DNA of 10,104 nt. Source: Nitrospinae bacterium CG11_big_fil_rev_8_21_14_0_20_56_8 (GTDB taxonomy: Bacteria; Nitrospinota; Nitrospinia; Nitrospinales; VA-1). Positions 1 through 5,426 of the stretch are shown in pieces (position 1 is the first letter of the stretch; every line of letters begins with the position of its first letter). The position numbers and the translations under genes are program-made. The stretch is taken from NCBI GenBank assembly GCA_002796165.1, contig PCWF01000202.1:1-10104 (forward strand). Reading direction: 5' to 3'. The notes under the pieces were generated by a model, which made no database searches, had not been told where the DNA came from, and saw nothing but the letters and a program-made list of their open reading frames with translations.

Positions 1-255
1 ATCAATTCAATCAACGAAATCCTGGAATTGAATCTCCCCACCAGCGAGGACTTTGAAACCCTTGCGGGCCTGGTCATCGGCCGCCTCGAAAAGATTCCCC
101 TGCCAGGGGAACAGGTCGAGATCGATAAGTACCGCCTTACGGTGAAAGAGGCAAGTAAACGAAAAATCATTTCCGTCATCGTAAGGGAATTCATCCAAAA
201 GGAAAATGGCGGAGAAACATCCCCCCCGGCCAATGCCCCCAGGGAAACAGAGTGA
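1..255 (+). CDS. C-terminal part of a CorC/HlyC-type transporter (hemolysin family, CNNM-like), 5' truncated by window edge
   Basis: An open frame enters from the window edge and runs 84 codons to TGA at 253-255; the true start lies outside. The pattern of an N-terminal acidic/hydrophobic stretch, then LPTSEDFETLAGLVIGRLEKIP, then PGEQVEIDKYRLTVKEA, matches the CorC_HlyC (transporter-associated) domain. That domain sits after two CBS domains at the C-terminus of DUF21/CNNM-type membrane proteins, which are linked to Mg2+/Co2+ efflux or resistance. Residues about 1-63 are the domain; the last 20 or so are a hydrophilic tail rich in Pro, Gly and Glu. A TTG at 28-30 is internal and not a credible start, because the domain begins before it. 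The gene converges on the DjlA-like gene with 37 bases between stop codons and no clear U-tract terminator. The domain call is firm; which ion is moved cannot be judged from this fragment. Confidence 0.9.
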   Translation: MNSINEILELNLPTSEDFETLAGLVIGRLEKIPLPGEQVEIDKYRLTVKEASKRKIISVIVREFIQKENGGETSPPANAPRETE

Positions 256-292
256 GCCTCCTCTGCAACCCTCTCCGTCACCTCTGACGACA

Positions 293-1015
293 TCACAACC
301 CGCGAAGATTCTGGACCTCCTGGAAGGCTTCCTGGATTTCCAGGAATTTCAGGTGAGCGGCTTCCGCCGATTCGGTTCCCTCATGGGCAAATCGATCCGG
401 ATGATACCGTTGAGCCATTTCCCGGTAGGCTTTCTTGACTTTCTCGTTGGTGGATGTGGGAGGGATGCCCAGAATCGTGTACGGGGTCCTCAGCGCGTCC
501 AGGGAATATTTTCGGCGGATGCGGTCATGGTCCTCGTAGGTTACCCCGAGGAGCCTCGCAAGCCGGTTGATCTCTTCCTGTCCCCCGTGCTCCAACCCGT
601 TGCCAATCAAGGCGATTTGATAACCCGTCGCGAGGATGAGGAATTTATAGTGCCCGCCGGCCGCCTTCCGGTACTGTTCCACCACCGCTTCAAGATTGGG
701 TTTTAATTTTTGCGTCTCCTGGACGATGTCGTTGATGAACTTCAGATCGTCGTTGGAGTAATTCAGGTTTTTAATCAGGAACTGCTGGATGACGCCGGTT
801 TCTTTGGGCGTCAAGGGTCCCTTCGCCATCCCCACCCGGGTCAGGATGACGATGAGGCAGGACACAAAGATCCCCCGGTTGGCGACTCCGGGGAGGGAGG
901 CCTCCATTTTTTGGGTGATCTTTTTTCGGATGAAATGCTCGATCGCACCCCCGATCAAGGCCCCCACGGGCCCTCCCCGCAAAAAACCCAATCCGGCTCC
1001 AAGCATCCACGACAT
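293..1015 (-). CDS. DjlA-like cochaperone: glycine-rich membrane segment, TerB-like domain and C-terminal J domain
   Basis: The 240-residue product has the order of DjlA (E. coli form about 270 residues). A short glycine-rich hydrophobic N-terminus (residues 4-28, GxGxxxGGPxGAxxGG pattern) could insert in the membrane. A helical TerB-like domain follows (about 45-165, with the acidic-helix pattern ending in a tellurite-resistance-type bundle). A J domain occupies 177-240 with the HPD motif at 205-207 inside YHPDRF. J domains stimulate DnaK ATPase through HPD, so the likely role is recruiting DnaK at the inner membrane. The ATG at 1013-1015 is chosen because the glycine-rich segment starts right after it, as in DjlA; a GGGA about 10 bases upstream is a weak ribosome site. 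Another ATG at 1062-1064 opens a different frame (see findings). It is transcribed divergently from the Dabb gene. Domain assignment is confident; true DjlA orthology is less so. Confidence 0.85.
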   Translation of the reverse strand: MSWMLGAGLGFLRGGPVGALIGGAIEHFIRKKITQKMEASLPGVANRGIFVSCLIVILTRVGMAKGPLTPKETGVIQQFLIKNLNYSNDDLKFINDIVQETQKLKPNLEAVVEQYRKAAGGHYKFLILATGYQIALIGNGLEHGGQEEINRLARLLGVTYEDHDRIRRKYSLDALRTPYTILGIPPTSTNEKVKKAYREMAQRYHPDRFAHEGTESAEAAHLKFLEIQEAFQEVQNLRGL

Positions 1016-1062
1016 AAATCAACAATCCCAAATAATACTTCGGTCCATACCCTTGATTCGCC

Positions 1063-1092
1063 ATATTAACTTCCGGCTTCTCAGGAAATCAA
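1063..1092 (-). promoter_or_regulatory. Candidate sigma70-type promoter for the DjlA-like gene
   Basis: Read on the - strand, TTGATT (1087-1092) and TAATAT (1063-1068) are separated by 18 bases, each matching four of six consensus bases. The start of transcription would fall near 1056, about 40 bases before the ATG. It lies back to back with the candidate promoter of the Dabb gene, the two -35 boxes being four bases apart. This is a motif match only. Confidence 0.4.
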
Positions 1093-1096
1093 GAGA

Positions 1097-1125
1097 TGGA
1101 AATTTTGTGCCGCGAGTGATATTCT
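1097..1125 (+). promoter_or_regulatory. Candidate extended -10 promoter for the Dabb gene
   Basis: TGGAAA (1097-1102), 17 bases, then TATTCT (1120-1125), preceded by TG one base upstream to give the extended -10 form TGATATTCT. Transcription would start near 1132, leaving about 25 bases of leader with the GGAGG ribosome site. The same nine-base -10 string occurs before the DksA-like gene at 1525-1533. This is a motif match only. Confidence 0.4.
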
Positions 1126-1156
1126 CTCCCCCTGCCATTCTCGAAACGGAGGAACC

Positions 1157-1453
1157 ATGGTCAAGCATATCGTCCTGTTCAAGCTGGCCGAAAAGACCCC
1201 TGCTAACATGAACCGGGCCATTGAGGCACTAAAAAGCCTGGAGCATCATATTGAGTCATTGCGATATCTGGAGGTGGGGGTGGACTTTAAAGGATCGGAC
1301 CGCAGTTATGATCTGGCCCTCACCACCCATTTTGACGATCGGAAGGGATTGGAGGCCTATGCCCGGCATCCCCGCCATCTTCCCGTTATCGAAATCATGC
1401 GCTCCCTCTGCTCCAGTTCGATCGTGGTGGATTTCGAATCTCCTGCCGCCTGA
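1157..1453 (+). CDS. Dabb-domain (stress-responsive alpha/beta-barrel) protein
   Basis: A 98-residue protein starting MVKHIVLFKL and ending in a SSSIVVDFES strand, which is the size and pattern of a single Dabb domain. This ferredoxin-like fold dimerises into a small barrel. Family hallmarks seen are the HIVLFKL first strand, the LEVGVDF strand near residue 38, the YDLALTTHFDD strand near 51, and a Y-x-x-HPxH motif near 68. The last is typical of the helix that precedes the final strand. The ATG at 1157 has an ideal GGAGG six or so bases upstream. The biochemical role of bacterial Dabb proteins is mostly unknown; some relatives are enzymes or are induced by stress. The gene is monocistronic as far as can be seen: the next gene lies 309 bases away and has its own leader. 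Domain call confident, function open. Confidence 0.9.
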   Translation: MVKHIVLFKLAEKTPANMNRAIEALKSLEHHIESLRYLEVGVDFKGSDRSYDLALTTHFDDRKGLEAYARHPRHLPVIEIMRSLCSSSIVVDFESPAA

Positions 1454-1504
1454 TCACCCAAGGGGGTCCAATTTAAACAAACCGGAAAAAGTGAAAATAA
1501 TTGC

Positions 1505-1533
1505 TTGAACTTTTGGGGGGGTATTGATATTCT
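1505..1533 (+). promoter_or_regulatory. Candidate extended -10 promoter for the H1/DksA fusion gene
   Basis: TTGAAC (1505-1510), 17 bases including a run of seven G, then TATTCT (1528-1533), with TG at 1525-1526 making an extended -10. Transcription would begin near 1540 and give a 5' leader of about 220 bases, long for a bacterial gene. The spacing and elements are good, but no experimental start is known. Confidence 0.5.
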
Positions 1534-1592
1534 TCCGCGATTCTGTGTAAACAGGATGTTTTAAATTGGAACCGTTTTAAGAAACGCAAATA

Positions 1593-1627
1593 CTTAACCA
1601 TCTGAAAGAAAAGCTTTACCGGTTAAG
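1593..1627 (+). repeat. Leader stem 1 (CTTAACC/GGTTAAG) enclosing a GAAAAGCTTTACC copy
   Basis: CTTAACC at 1593-1599 pairs perfectly with GGTTAAG at 1621-1627. The 21-base loop contains the palindrome AAAGCTTT (1610-1617), part of the 13-base word GAAAAGCTTTACC (1608-1620). The same word recurs at 1722-1734, centred on a second inverted repeat. It could work as RNA structure or as a DNA operator; the sequence alone does not decide. Confidence 0.5.
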
Positions 1628-1647
1628 GTCGACCCCAAATTGGACCC

Positions 1648-1673
1648 AAACCGCCGGAGAATTCCGGTGGTTT
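1648..1673 (+). repeat. Leader hairpin 2, GC-rich 11-base-pair stem followed by a T-rich tail
   Basis: AAACCGCCGGA (1648-1658) pairs with TCCGGTGGTTT (1663-1673) with one G-T wobble and a four-base loop GAAT. The following bases are TTT AATTTAT, T-rich but broken by A. This might be a leaky intrinsic terminator or attenuator ahead of the DksA-like gene, or simply a structural hairpin. The lack of an unbroken T-run argues against an efficient terminator. Confidence 0.5.
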
Positions 1674-1711
1674 AATTTATAGCCAAAAGCGCATAAATTA
1701 TCCAAAAACCC

Positions 1712-1743
1712 GTTGGGCAGGGAAAAGCTTTACCCTGTACAAC
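1712..1743 (+). repeat. Long interrupted inverted repeat (operator or hairpin 3) just upstream of the ribosome site
   Basis: The element is centred between 1727 and 1728. Of 16 opposed positions, GTTG, CAGGG and AAAG arms pair exactly with CTTT, CCCTG and CAAC; one further position is a G-T wobble and two are mismatched. It ends six bases before the AAGGAG ribosome site. As DNA it has the size of a dimeric repressor operator; as RNA it is a stable hairpin. Its core is the second copy of GAAAAGCTTTACC (1722-1734). Confidence 0.6.
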
Positions 1744-1762
1744 TCAGGTAAGGAGATTTGGG

Positions 1763-2503
1763 GTGGCAACTAAAAAAAAGAAAGCAGTTAAAAAGAAGGC
1801 CGCGAAGAAAAAAGTTTCAAGAAAAAAGGCGCCCCAAAAATCGACGGCTAAACGTAAGAAAACAGCCGTTAAAAAATCCAGGCCTGCCTCGAAATCCAAA
1901 CCTTCGCAAAAGAAAAAGTCTTCCCGGCCCCCTTTGAAAAAAACTGCTCTACCAAAAAAATCGGCCAAGACCAAAGGTAAAGCGCGAGCCAAGACCCAGG
2001 TGAAGAGCAAACCCGTTAAAACCAAAAAATCGTCCGTCAAAAAAGCCGCCTCAAGACCGACTTCCCGGAAGGGAGTTGCTTCTAAAAAGCCCGCATCTCC
2101 AAAAACAAAACAACCTGTTGCGGCGAAAAAAAATACCGTCGCAAAAGCCCCCAAGAAACTCGATCCCATCATCGAAAAGATCAAAGAGAAACTGGTCGGC
2201 ACCCGTTCCGACCTGCTGAAAATGATCCAGTCCTCGCAGGCCATTGAGCGGAATGTAGGGGATTTGACGTTCAGTAACGAGATCGATCTGGCTTCCAGCC
2301 TGGAGGGAAGAGAGATGATGTTTCAGTTATCGAGCCGGGACCGGCATGAACTGAAACTCATCGAAGACGCGCTTTTCAAGATCCATCAGGGAACTTACGG
2401 GCAATGCGAATCGTGCTCCAAGATGATCGGCATCAAGCGGCTTCAAATCCTCCCCCTCACCAGTCTTTGCATCGATTGCCAGGAAACGTTGGAGCGTTCC
2501 TAG
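1763..2503 (+). CDS. Histone-H1-like lysine-rich tail fused to a DksA/TraR zinc-finger protein
   Basis: The 246-residue product has two parts. Residues 1-132 are low-complexity, with 48 Lys and 7 Arg (about 42% basic), much Ala, Ser and Pro, and no Asp or Glu, like the tails of histone H1 and bacterial H1-like proteins; this part should bind DNA or RNA without fixed structure. Residues 133-246 are DksA-like: a coiled coil, a tip segment NEIDLA (172-177), and a four-cysteine zinc finger (C215, C218, C236, C239) with the flanking YGQCESC and LCIDC signatures. DksA enters the RNA polymerase secondary channel and, with ppGpp, resets promoter choice. Against E. coli DksA the tip keeps the equivalents of D74 and A76, but D71 is Asn. 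GTG at 1763 is the start: AAGGAG lies seven bases upstream and the lysine tract begins at once. The gene converges on secA with 60 bases between stops. The domain call is firm; its role as a nucleoid-tethered polymerase regulator is inference. Confidence 0.9.
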   Translation: MATKKKKAVKKKAAKKKVSRKKAPQKSTAKRKKTAVKKSRPASKSKPSQKKKSSRPPLKKTALPKKSAKTKGKARAKTQVKSKPVKTKKSSVKKAASRPTSRKGVASKKPASPKTKQPVAAKKNTVAKAPKKLDPIIEKIKEKLVGTRSDLLKMIQSSQAIERNVGDLTFSNEIDLASSLEGREMMFQLSSRDRHELKLIEDALFKIHQGTYGQCESCSKMIGIKRLQILPLTSLCIDCQETLERS

Positions 2504-2563
2504 CCAGAGAGAGCCATCCCGATCGCGAGTGATCGAGGAAGGTCATCCCATCCGTTTCCCAGG

Positions 2564-5131
2564 TCACTGCCCGTGACACTTCTTATATTTTTTCCCGCTT
2601 CCGCATGGACAGGGATCGTTCCGCCCCACCTTTTTGTCATCCCGGCGAACCGTAACCGGCTTTGATTCCTCGGAGCCATCACCCCCGCCGCGATGTTCCA
2701 CCACCTTGGGGGGGCGAGGGATATTTTCTTCAACCACCGTTTGAGGTTCCCGGGAGATGTTGGCCTTGAAAAGATACTCGGTGATTTCTTCTTTGATCCG
2801 AAGCATCATGGCGCTGAACATCGAGAACCCTTCTTTCTTATATTCCGTCAGGGGGTTCTTTTGAGCATATCCCCGTAGCCCGATCCCCTCTTTGAGGTGA
2901 TCCATTCCCAACAGGTGGTCCCGCCAGAGGTTGTCCACCACCTGTAGCATGATCATCCGCTCCAGGTGACGAATCGTCCGCGGATCGAACGGGGCCATCT
3001 TTGTTTCGTAGACATCGACGACCACCTCCACAATGGCGTCATACAATTGCTCCTGATCGCAATGCTCGAGGGGAAGGTGTTTTTTCTCATGTATCAGCAG
3101 TTCCGCATTATTTATCTTTTGCACCCCGATCCCGAACTGGCGCTGGAGAAAATCGTTCAGCGCCGGGATATCCCATTCTTCGGGGTAGATTTTTTCATGC
3201 GCAATCTCCTGCAGAAATTCCTCAATGACCTCTTCGGCCATATCCAGGAGAATGTCCTTCTGGTTGTCTCCTAAAAGAATTCCCCGCCGCAGGGAATAAA
3301 GAACCTCCCTCTGCTTGTTCATCACATCGTCGTACTCGAGGAGGTGCTTGCGGATATCGAAATTGTGGGCCTCGACCTTCTTCTGGGCGTTGGCCACCGC
3401 CTTGCTGACCATGTTGTGTTCGATCGGTTGACCGTTTTCCATCCCCAGTTTCTGCATTAGCCCCGAAATCCGGTCGGAACCGAAAATCCGCATCAGGTCG
3501 TCTTCCAGCGACAGGTAGAATCGCGAGGATCCCTTGTCTCCCTGCCGCCCGGAGCGGCCGCGGAGCTGGTTGTCGATCCGTCGGCTTTCATGACGCTCGG
3601 TTCCGAGAATATGAAGTCCCCCCATCTCCGGCACTCTTTTCCCCAGAACGATATCCGTACCGCGGCCCGCCATATTGGTGGCAATGGTCACCGCCCCTTC
3701 TTGACCGGCCTGGGAAATGATCTCGGCTTCCCGTTCATGGTGTTTGGCATTGAGGACGTTATGCGGGATCCCGGACCGCTTGAGCATGTGGCTCAGTTTT
3801 TCGGATTTTTCGATGGAAATCGTTCCCACAAGAACCGGCCGTTTGATCTCATACAATTCGCGAATCTCTTCGATGACGGCATCGAATTTCTCTTTTTCGG
3901 TCCGGTAGATCACGTCGGGGTAATCCTCGCGGATCATGGGCTTGTTGGTTGGAACCACCAGGACTTCCAGTTTGTAAATGGAGTTGAATTCTTCCGCCTC
4001 GGTATCTGCGGTACCCGTCATTCCGGCAAGCTTTTCATACATGCGGAAATAATTCTGAAAGGTAATGGACGCCAGAGTCTGGTTCTCGTTTTCGATTTCC
4101 ACCCCTTCCTTGGCTTCGAGGGCCTGGTGAAGTCCGTCGCTGTACCGGCGGCCCGGCATCATCCGTCCGGTAAACTCGTCGATGATGACAACCTTGCCGT
4201 CCTTCACCACATAATCCACTTCGTTCTTGAACAGCGCATGCGCCTTGAGGGCTTGATTGGAGCAATGGAGTAGCTCGATGCTGGAAGGATCGTACAGGTT
4301 TTGCACCTGCAATTGTTTTTCCATGTAGGCCACCCCTTCCTCGGTAAACGAGGCGGTGCGGCTTTTCTCATCGGTGGTGTAATGCGTTTCCTTGCGGAGC
4401 TTGGGAAGCACCCGGTTGACGACGTAGTACTTGTCGGTCGATTCTTCGCCCGGGCCGGAAATGATAAGGGGAGTCCGGGCCTCGTCGATCAGAATGCTGT
4501 CCACCTCGTCCACAATGCCGTAGTACAGGGGGCGCTGGGCAAACTGCTCGGCGGAGAACTTCATGTTATCGCGAAGATAGTCAAAGCCGAATTCGTTATT
4601 GGTCCCGTAGGTGACATCGCACCGATAAGCGTTCTTCCGCTCTGCATCGGGCATGTCGTGATAAATCACTCCCACGGAAAGACCCAGGAATTTATAGAGG
4701 GTACCCATCCATTCCGCGTCGCGCCGGGCAAGATATTCGTTGACGGTAACAACATGCACTCCCCGGCCTGTCAGGGCGTTCAGGTAAACCGGGAGGGTAG
4801 CCACCAGGGTCTTTCCTTCCCCGGTCTTCATTTCGGAGATTTTCCCTTCATGGAGGACGACTCCCCCGATCATTTGAACATCGAAATGACGCATGTTCAA
4901 CGCGCGCAAACCTGCTTCCCGCACGACGGCAAACGCTTCGGGAAGTAAGTCGTCGAGACTGGCCCCCTGCTCCAACCTCTGCTTGAACTCGGCCGTCTTC
5001 CCGGCAAGCTCAACGTCAGTCAAAGGCTGGATCGAGGGCTCAAACTGGTTGATCTTTTCGACAATGACCTGGATCCGTTTTATTTCCCGCTCATTGCGGG
5101 TGCCGAATATTTTTTTGATCAGACCTAGCAT
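2564..5131 (-). CDS. secA: Protein translocase subunit SecA
   Basis: A complete 855-residue SecA, the ATPase that drives unfolded preproteins through SecYEG. Seen in order: Walker A TGEGKT (103-108), YGTNNEFGFDYLRDNM (185-200), Walker B region VDEVDSILIDEART (207-220), the preprotein cross-linking domain (about 225-365), AGMTGTAD (369-376), second-domain motifs TNMAGRGTDI (485-494) and QLRGRSGRQGD (522-532), then the helical scaffold and wing. The C-terminal SEC-C zinc tail has ligands C841, C843, C852 and H853, for SecB or ribosome contact. The loop before GGLHILGTERHE is short, lacking the insert of E. coli SecA, as in many other phyla. The frame is open 22 codons further, to a GTG at 5195-5197. 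ATG at 5129-5131 is preferred because MLGLIKKIFGTRNERE aligns with the E. coli start; neither has a strong ribosome site. It lies downstream of the M23 peptidase gene, 295 bases away. Confidence 0.98.
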   Translation of the reverse strand: MLGLIKKIFGTRNEREIKRIQVIVEKINQFEPSIQPLTDVELAGKTAEFKQRLEQGASLDDLLPEAFAVVREAGLRALNMRHFDVQMIGGVVLHEGKISEMKTGEGKTLVATLPVYLNALTGRGVHVVTVNEYLARRDAEWMGTLYKFLGLSVGVIYHDMPDAERKNAYRCDVTYGTNNEFGFDYLRDNMKFSAEQFAQRPLYYGIVDEVDSILIDEARTPLIISGPGEESTDKYYVVNRVLPKLRKETHYTTDEKSRTASFTEEGVAYMEKQLQVQNLYDPSSIELLHCSNQALKAHALFKNEVDYVVKDGKVVIIDEFTGRMMPGRRYSDGLHQALEAKEGVEIENENQTLASITFQNYFRMYEKLAGMTGTADTEAEEFNSIYKLEVLVVPTNKPMIREDYPDVIYRTEKEKFDAVIEEIRELYEIKRPVLVGTISIEKSEKLSHMLKRSGIPHNVLNAKHHEREAEIISQAGQEGAVTIATNMAGRGTDIVLGKRVPEMGGLHILGTERHESRRIDNQLRGRSGRQGDKGSSRFYLSLEDDLMRIFGSDRISGLMQKLGMENGQPIEHNMVSKAVANAQKKVEAHNFDIRKHLLEYDDVMNKQREVLYSLRRGILLGDNQKDILLDMAEEVIEEFLQEIAHEKIYPEEWDIPALNDFLQRQFGIGVQKINNAELLIHEKKHLPLEHCDQEQLYDAIVEVVVDVYETKMAPFDPRTIRHLERMIMLQVVDNLWRDHLLGMDHLKEGIGLRGYAQKNPLTEYKKEGFSMFSAMMLRIKEEITEYLFKANISREPQTVVEENIPRPPKVVEHRGGGDGSEESKPVTVRRDDKKVGRNDPCPCGSGKKYKKCHGQ

Positions 5132-5239
5132 AATTCCGGAAGGATGGCTTTTATGGGAAAGAGGATTCGGGAGTAGTCGTTGCCGGGACACAAACACCCG
5201 CCGCGAATGAAACGTATGGCCACGGGGCGATCACTCTGG

Positions 5240-5270
5240 ATTATATATAATGTTACAAAAAACGGTTGAA
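5240..5270 (-). promoter_or_regulatory. Candidate secA promoter with perfect -10 TATAAT
   Basis: On the - strand a run of alternating T and A ends in TATAAT (5240-5245). The upstream partner is poor: TTCAAC (5265-5270) is 19 bases from TATAAT, or 17 from the overlapping TATATA (5242-5247). The predicted leader to the chosen secA ATG is about 100 bases. The AT-richness stands out from the surrounding GC-rich DNA, which supports a promoter; the exact -10 is uncertain. Confidence 0.4.
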
Positions 5271-5388
5271 TTTAATAAGTGCCGGTGCGAGGTGGGATTA
5301 TGTAACCTGGAGAAGGATCTCCCCCATCTTGGAAGAATCCGGTAATCCCGCCAGGGGAAAAGGAGGAAGACCCGGAAACGAAGCACAC

Positions 5389-5411
5389 TTCCCCCGCCCT
5401 GACAGGGGGAA
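5389..5411 (-). repeat. C/G-run hairpin downstream of the M23 peptidase gene
   Basis: Arms TTCCCCC and GGGGGAA are separated by nine bases, 16 bases past the peptidase stop codon. There is no U-tract on either strand, so it is not a standard intrinsic terminator; it may slow polymerase or protect the mRNA 3' end. Confidence 0.4.
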
Positions 5412-5426
5412 TCCAGGCCGCCTGTA

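Larger units (their letters stand above)
1454..1762 (+). other. 309-base gene-free region: promoter plus structured leader of the DksA-like gene
   Basis: No credible coding frame occurs here. The content in order is: a weak ACCC/GGGT hairpin just after the Dabb stop (1456-1467); one arm of an 11-base inverted repeat (1464-1474); a promoter-like pair (1505-1533); a 7-base-pair stem (1593-1627); a 9-base element complementary to the start codon region (1632-1640); a GC-rich hairpin (1648-1673); an AT stem (1673-1700); a long inverted repeat (1712-1743); and an AAGGAG ribosome site (1750-1755). The density of pairing elements and repeated words is well above that of other spacers in the window. 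A regulatory 5' leader is the best reading. Confidence 0.6.
5132..5426 (-). other. 295-base spacer between the M23 peptidase gene and secA
   Basis: No credible gene is seen. On the peptidase side there is a hairpin of seven pairs, TTCCCCC (5389-5395) with GGGGGAA (5405-5411), loop of nine bases, without a following T-run on the - strand. The middle (about 5300-5390) is rich in G and C runs with a small GGAGA/TCTCC inverted repeat at 5309-5322. The secA side is AT-rich and carries a promoter candidate. The stretch is best read as a weak transcript end followed by secA control DNA. Confidence 0.5.

Noticed and set aside
206..706. 166-codon + strand frame opposite the J-domain gene
   Set aside because: The opposite strand codes a J domain with HPD and a TerB-like region; this frame has no recognisable features.
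1540..1762. Leader as a known c-di-GMP-I riboswitch, because of an ACGCAAA-like and GAAA-like sequence
   Set aside because: The conserved core and receptor pairing of that class could not be found in order; only short chance words match.
1744..2244. Phe/Leu-rich - strand frame opposite the lysine tail
   Set aside because: AAA/AAG lysine codons read backwards give TTT/CTT, which mimics a membrane protein; the + strand has the ribosome site and the DksA domain.
2504..2563. CGATC/GATCG inverted repeat between the convergent DksA-like and secA genes, as a bidirectional terminator
   Set aside because: Only five pairs with a six-base loop and no T-run on either strand, so an intrinsic terminator cannot be supported.
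3590..4948. Long + strand open frames opposite secA (3590-4273, 4301-4948)
   Set aside because: They are antisense to conserved SecA motifs and their translations look like reverse complements of SecA codons, with no domain or ribosome site.
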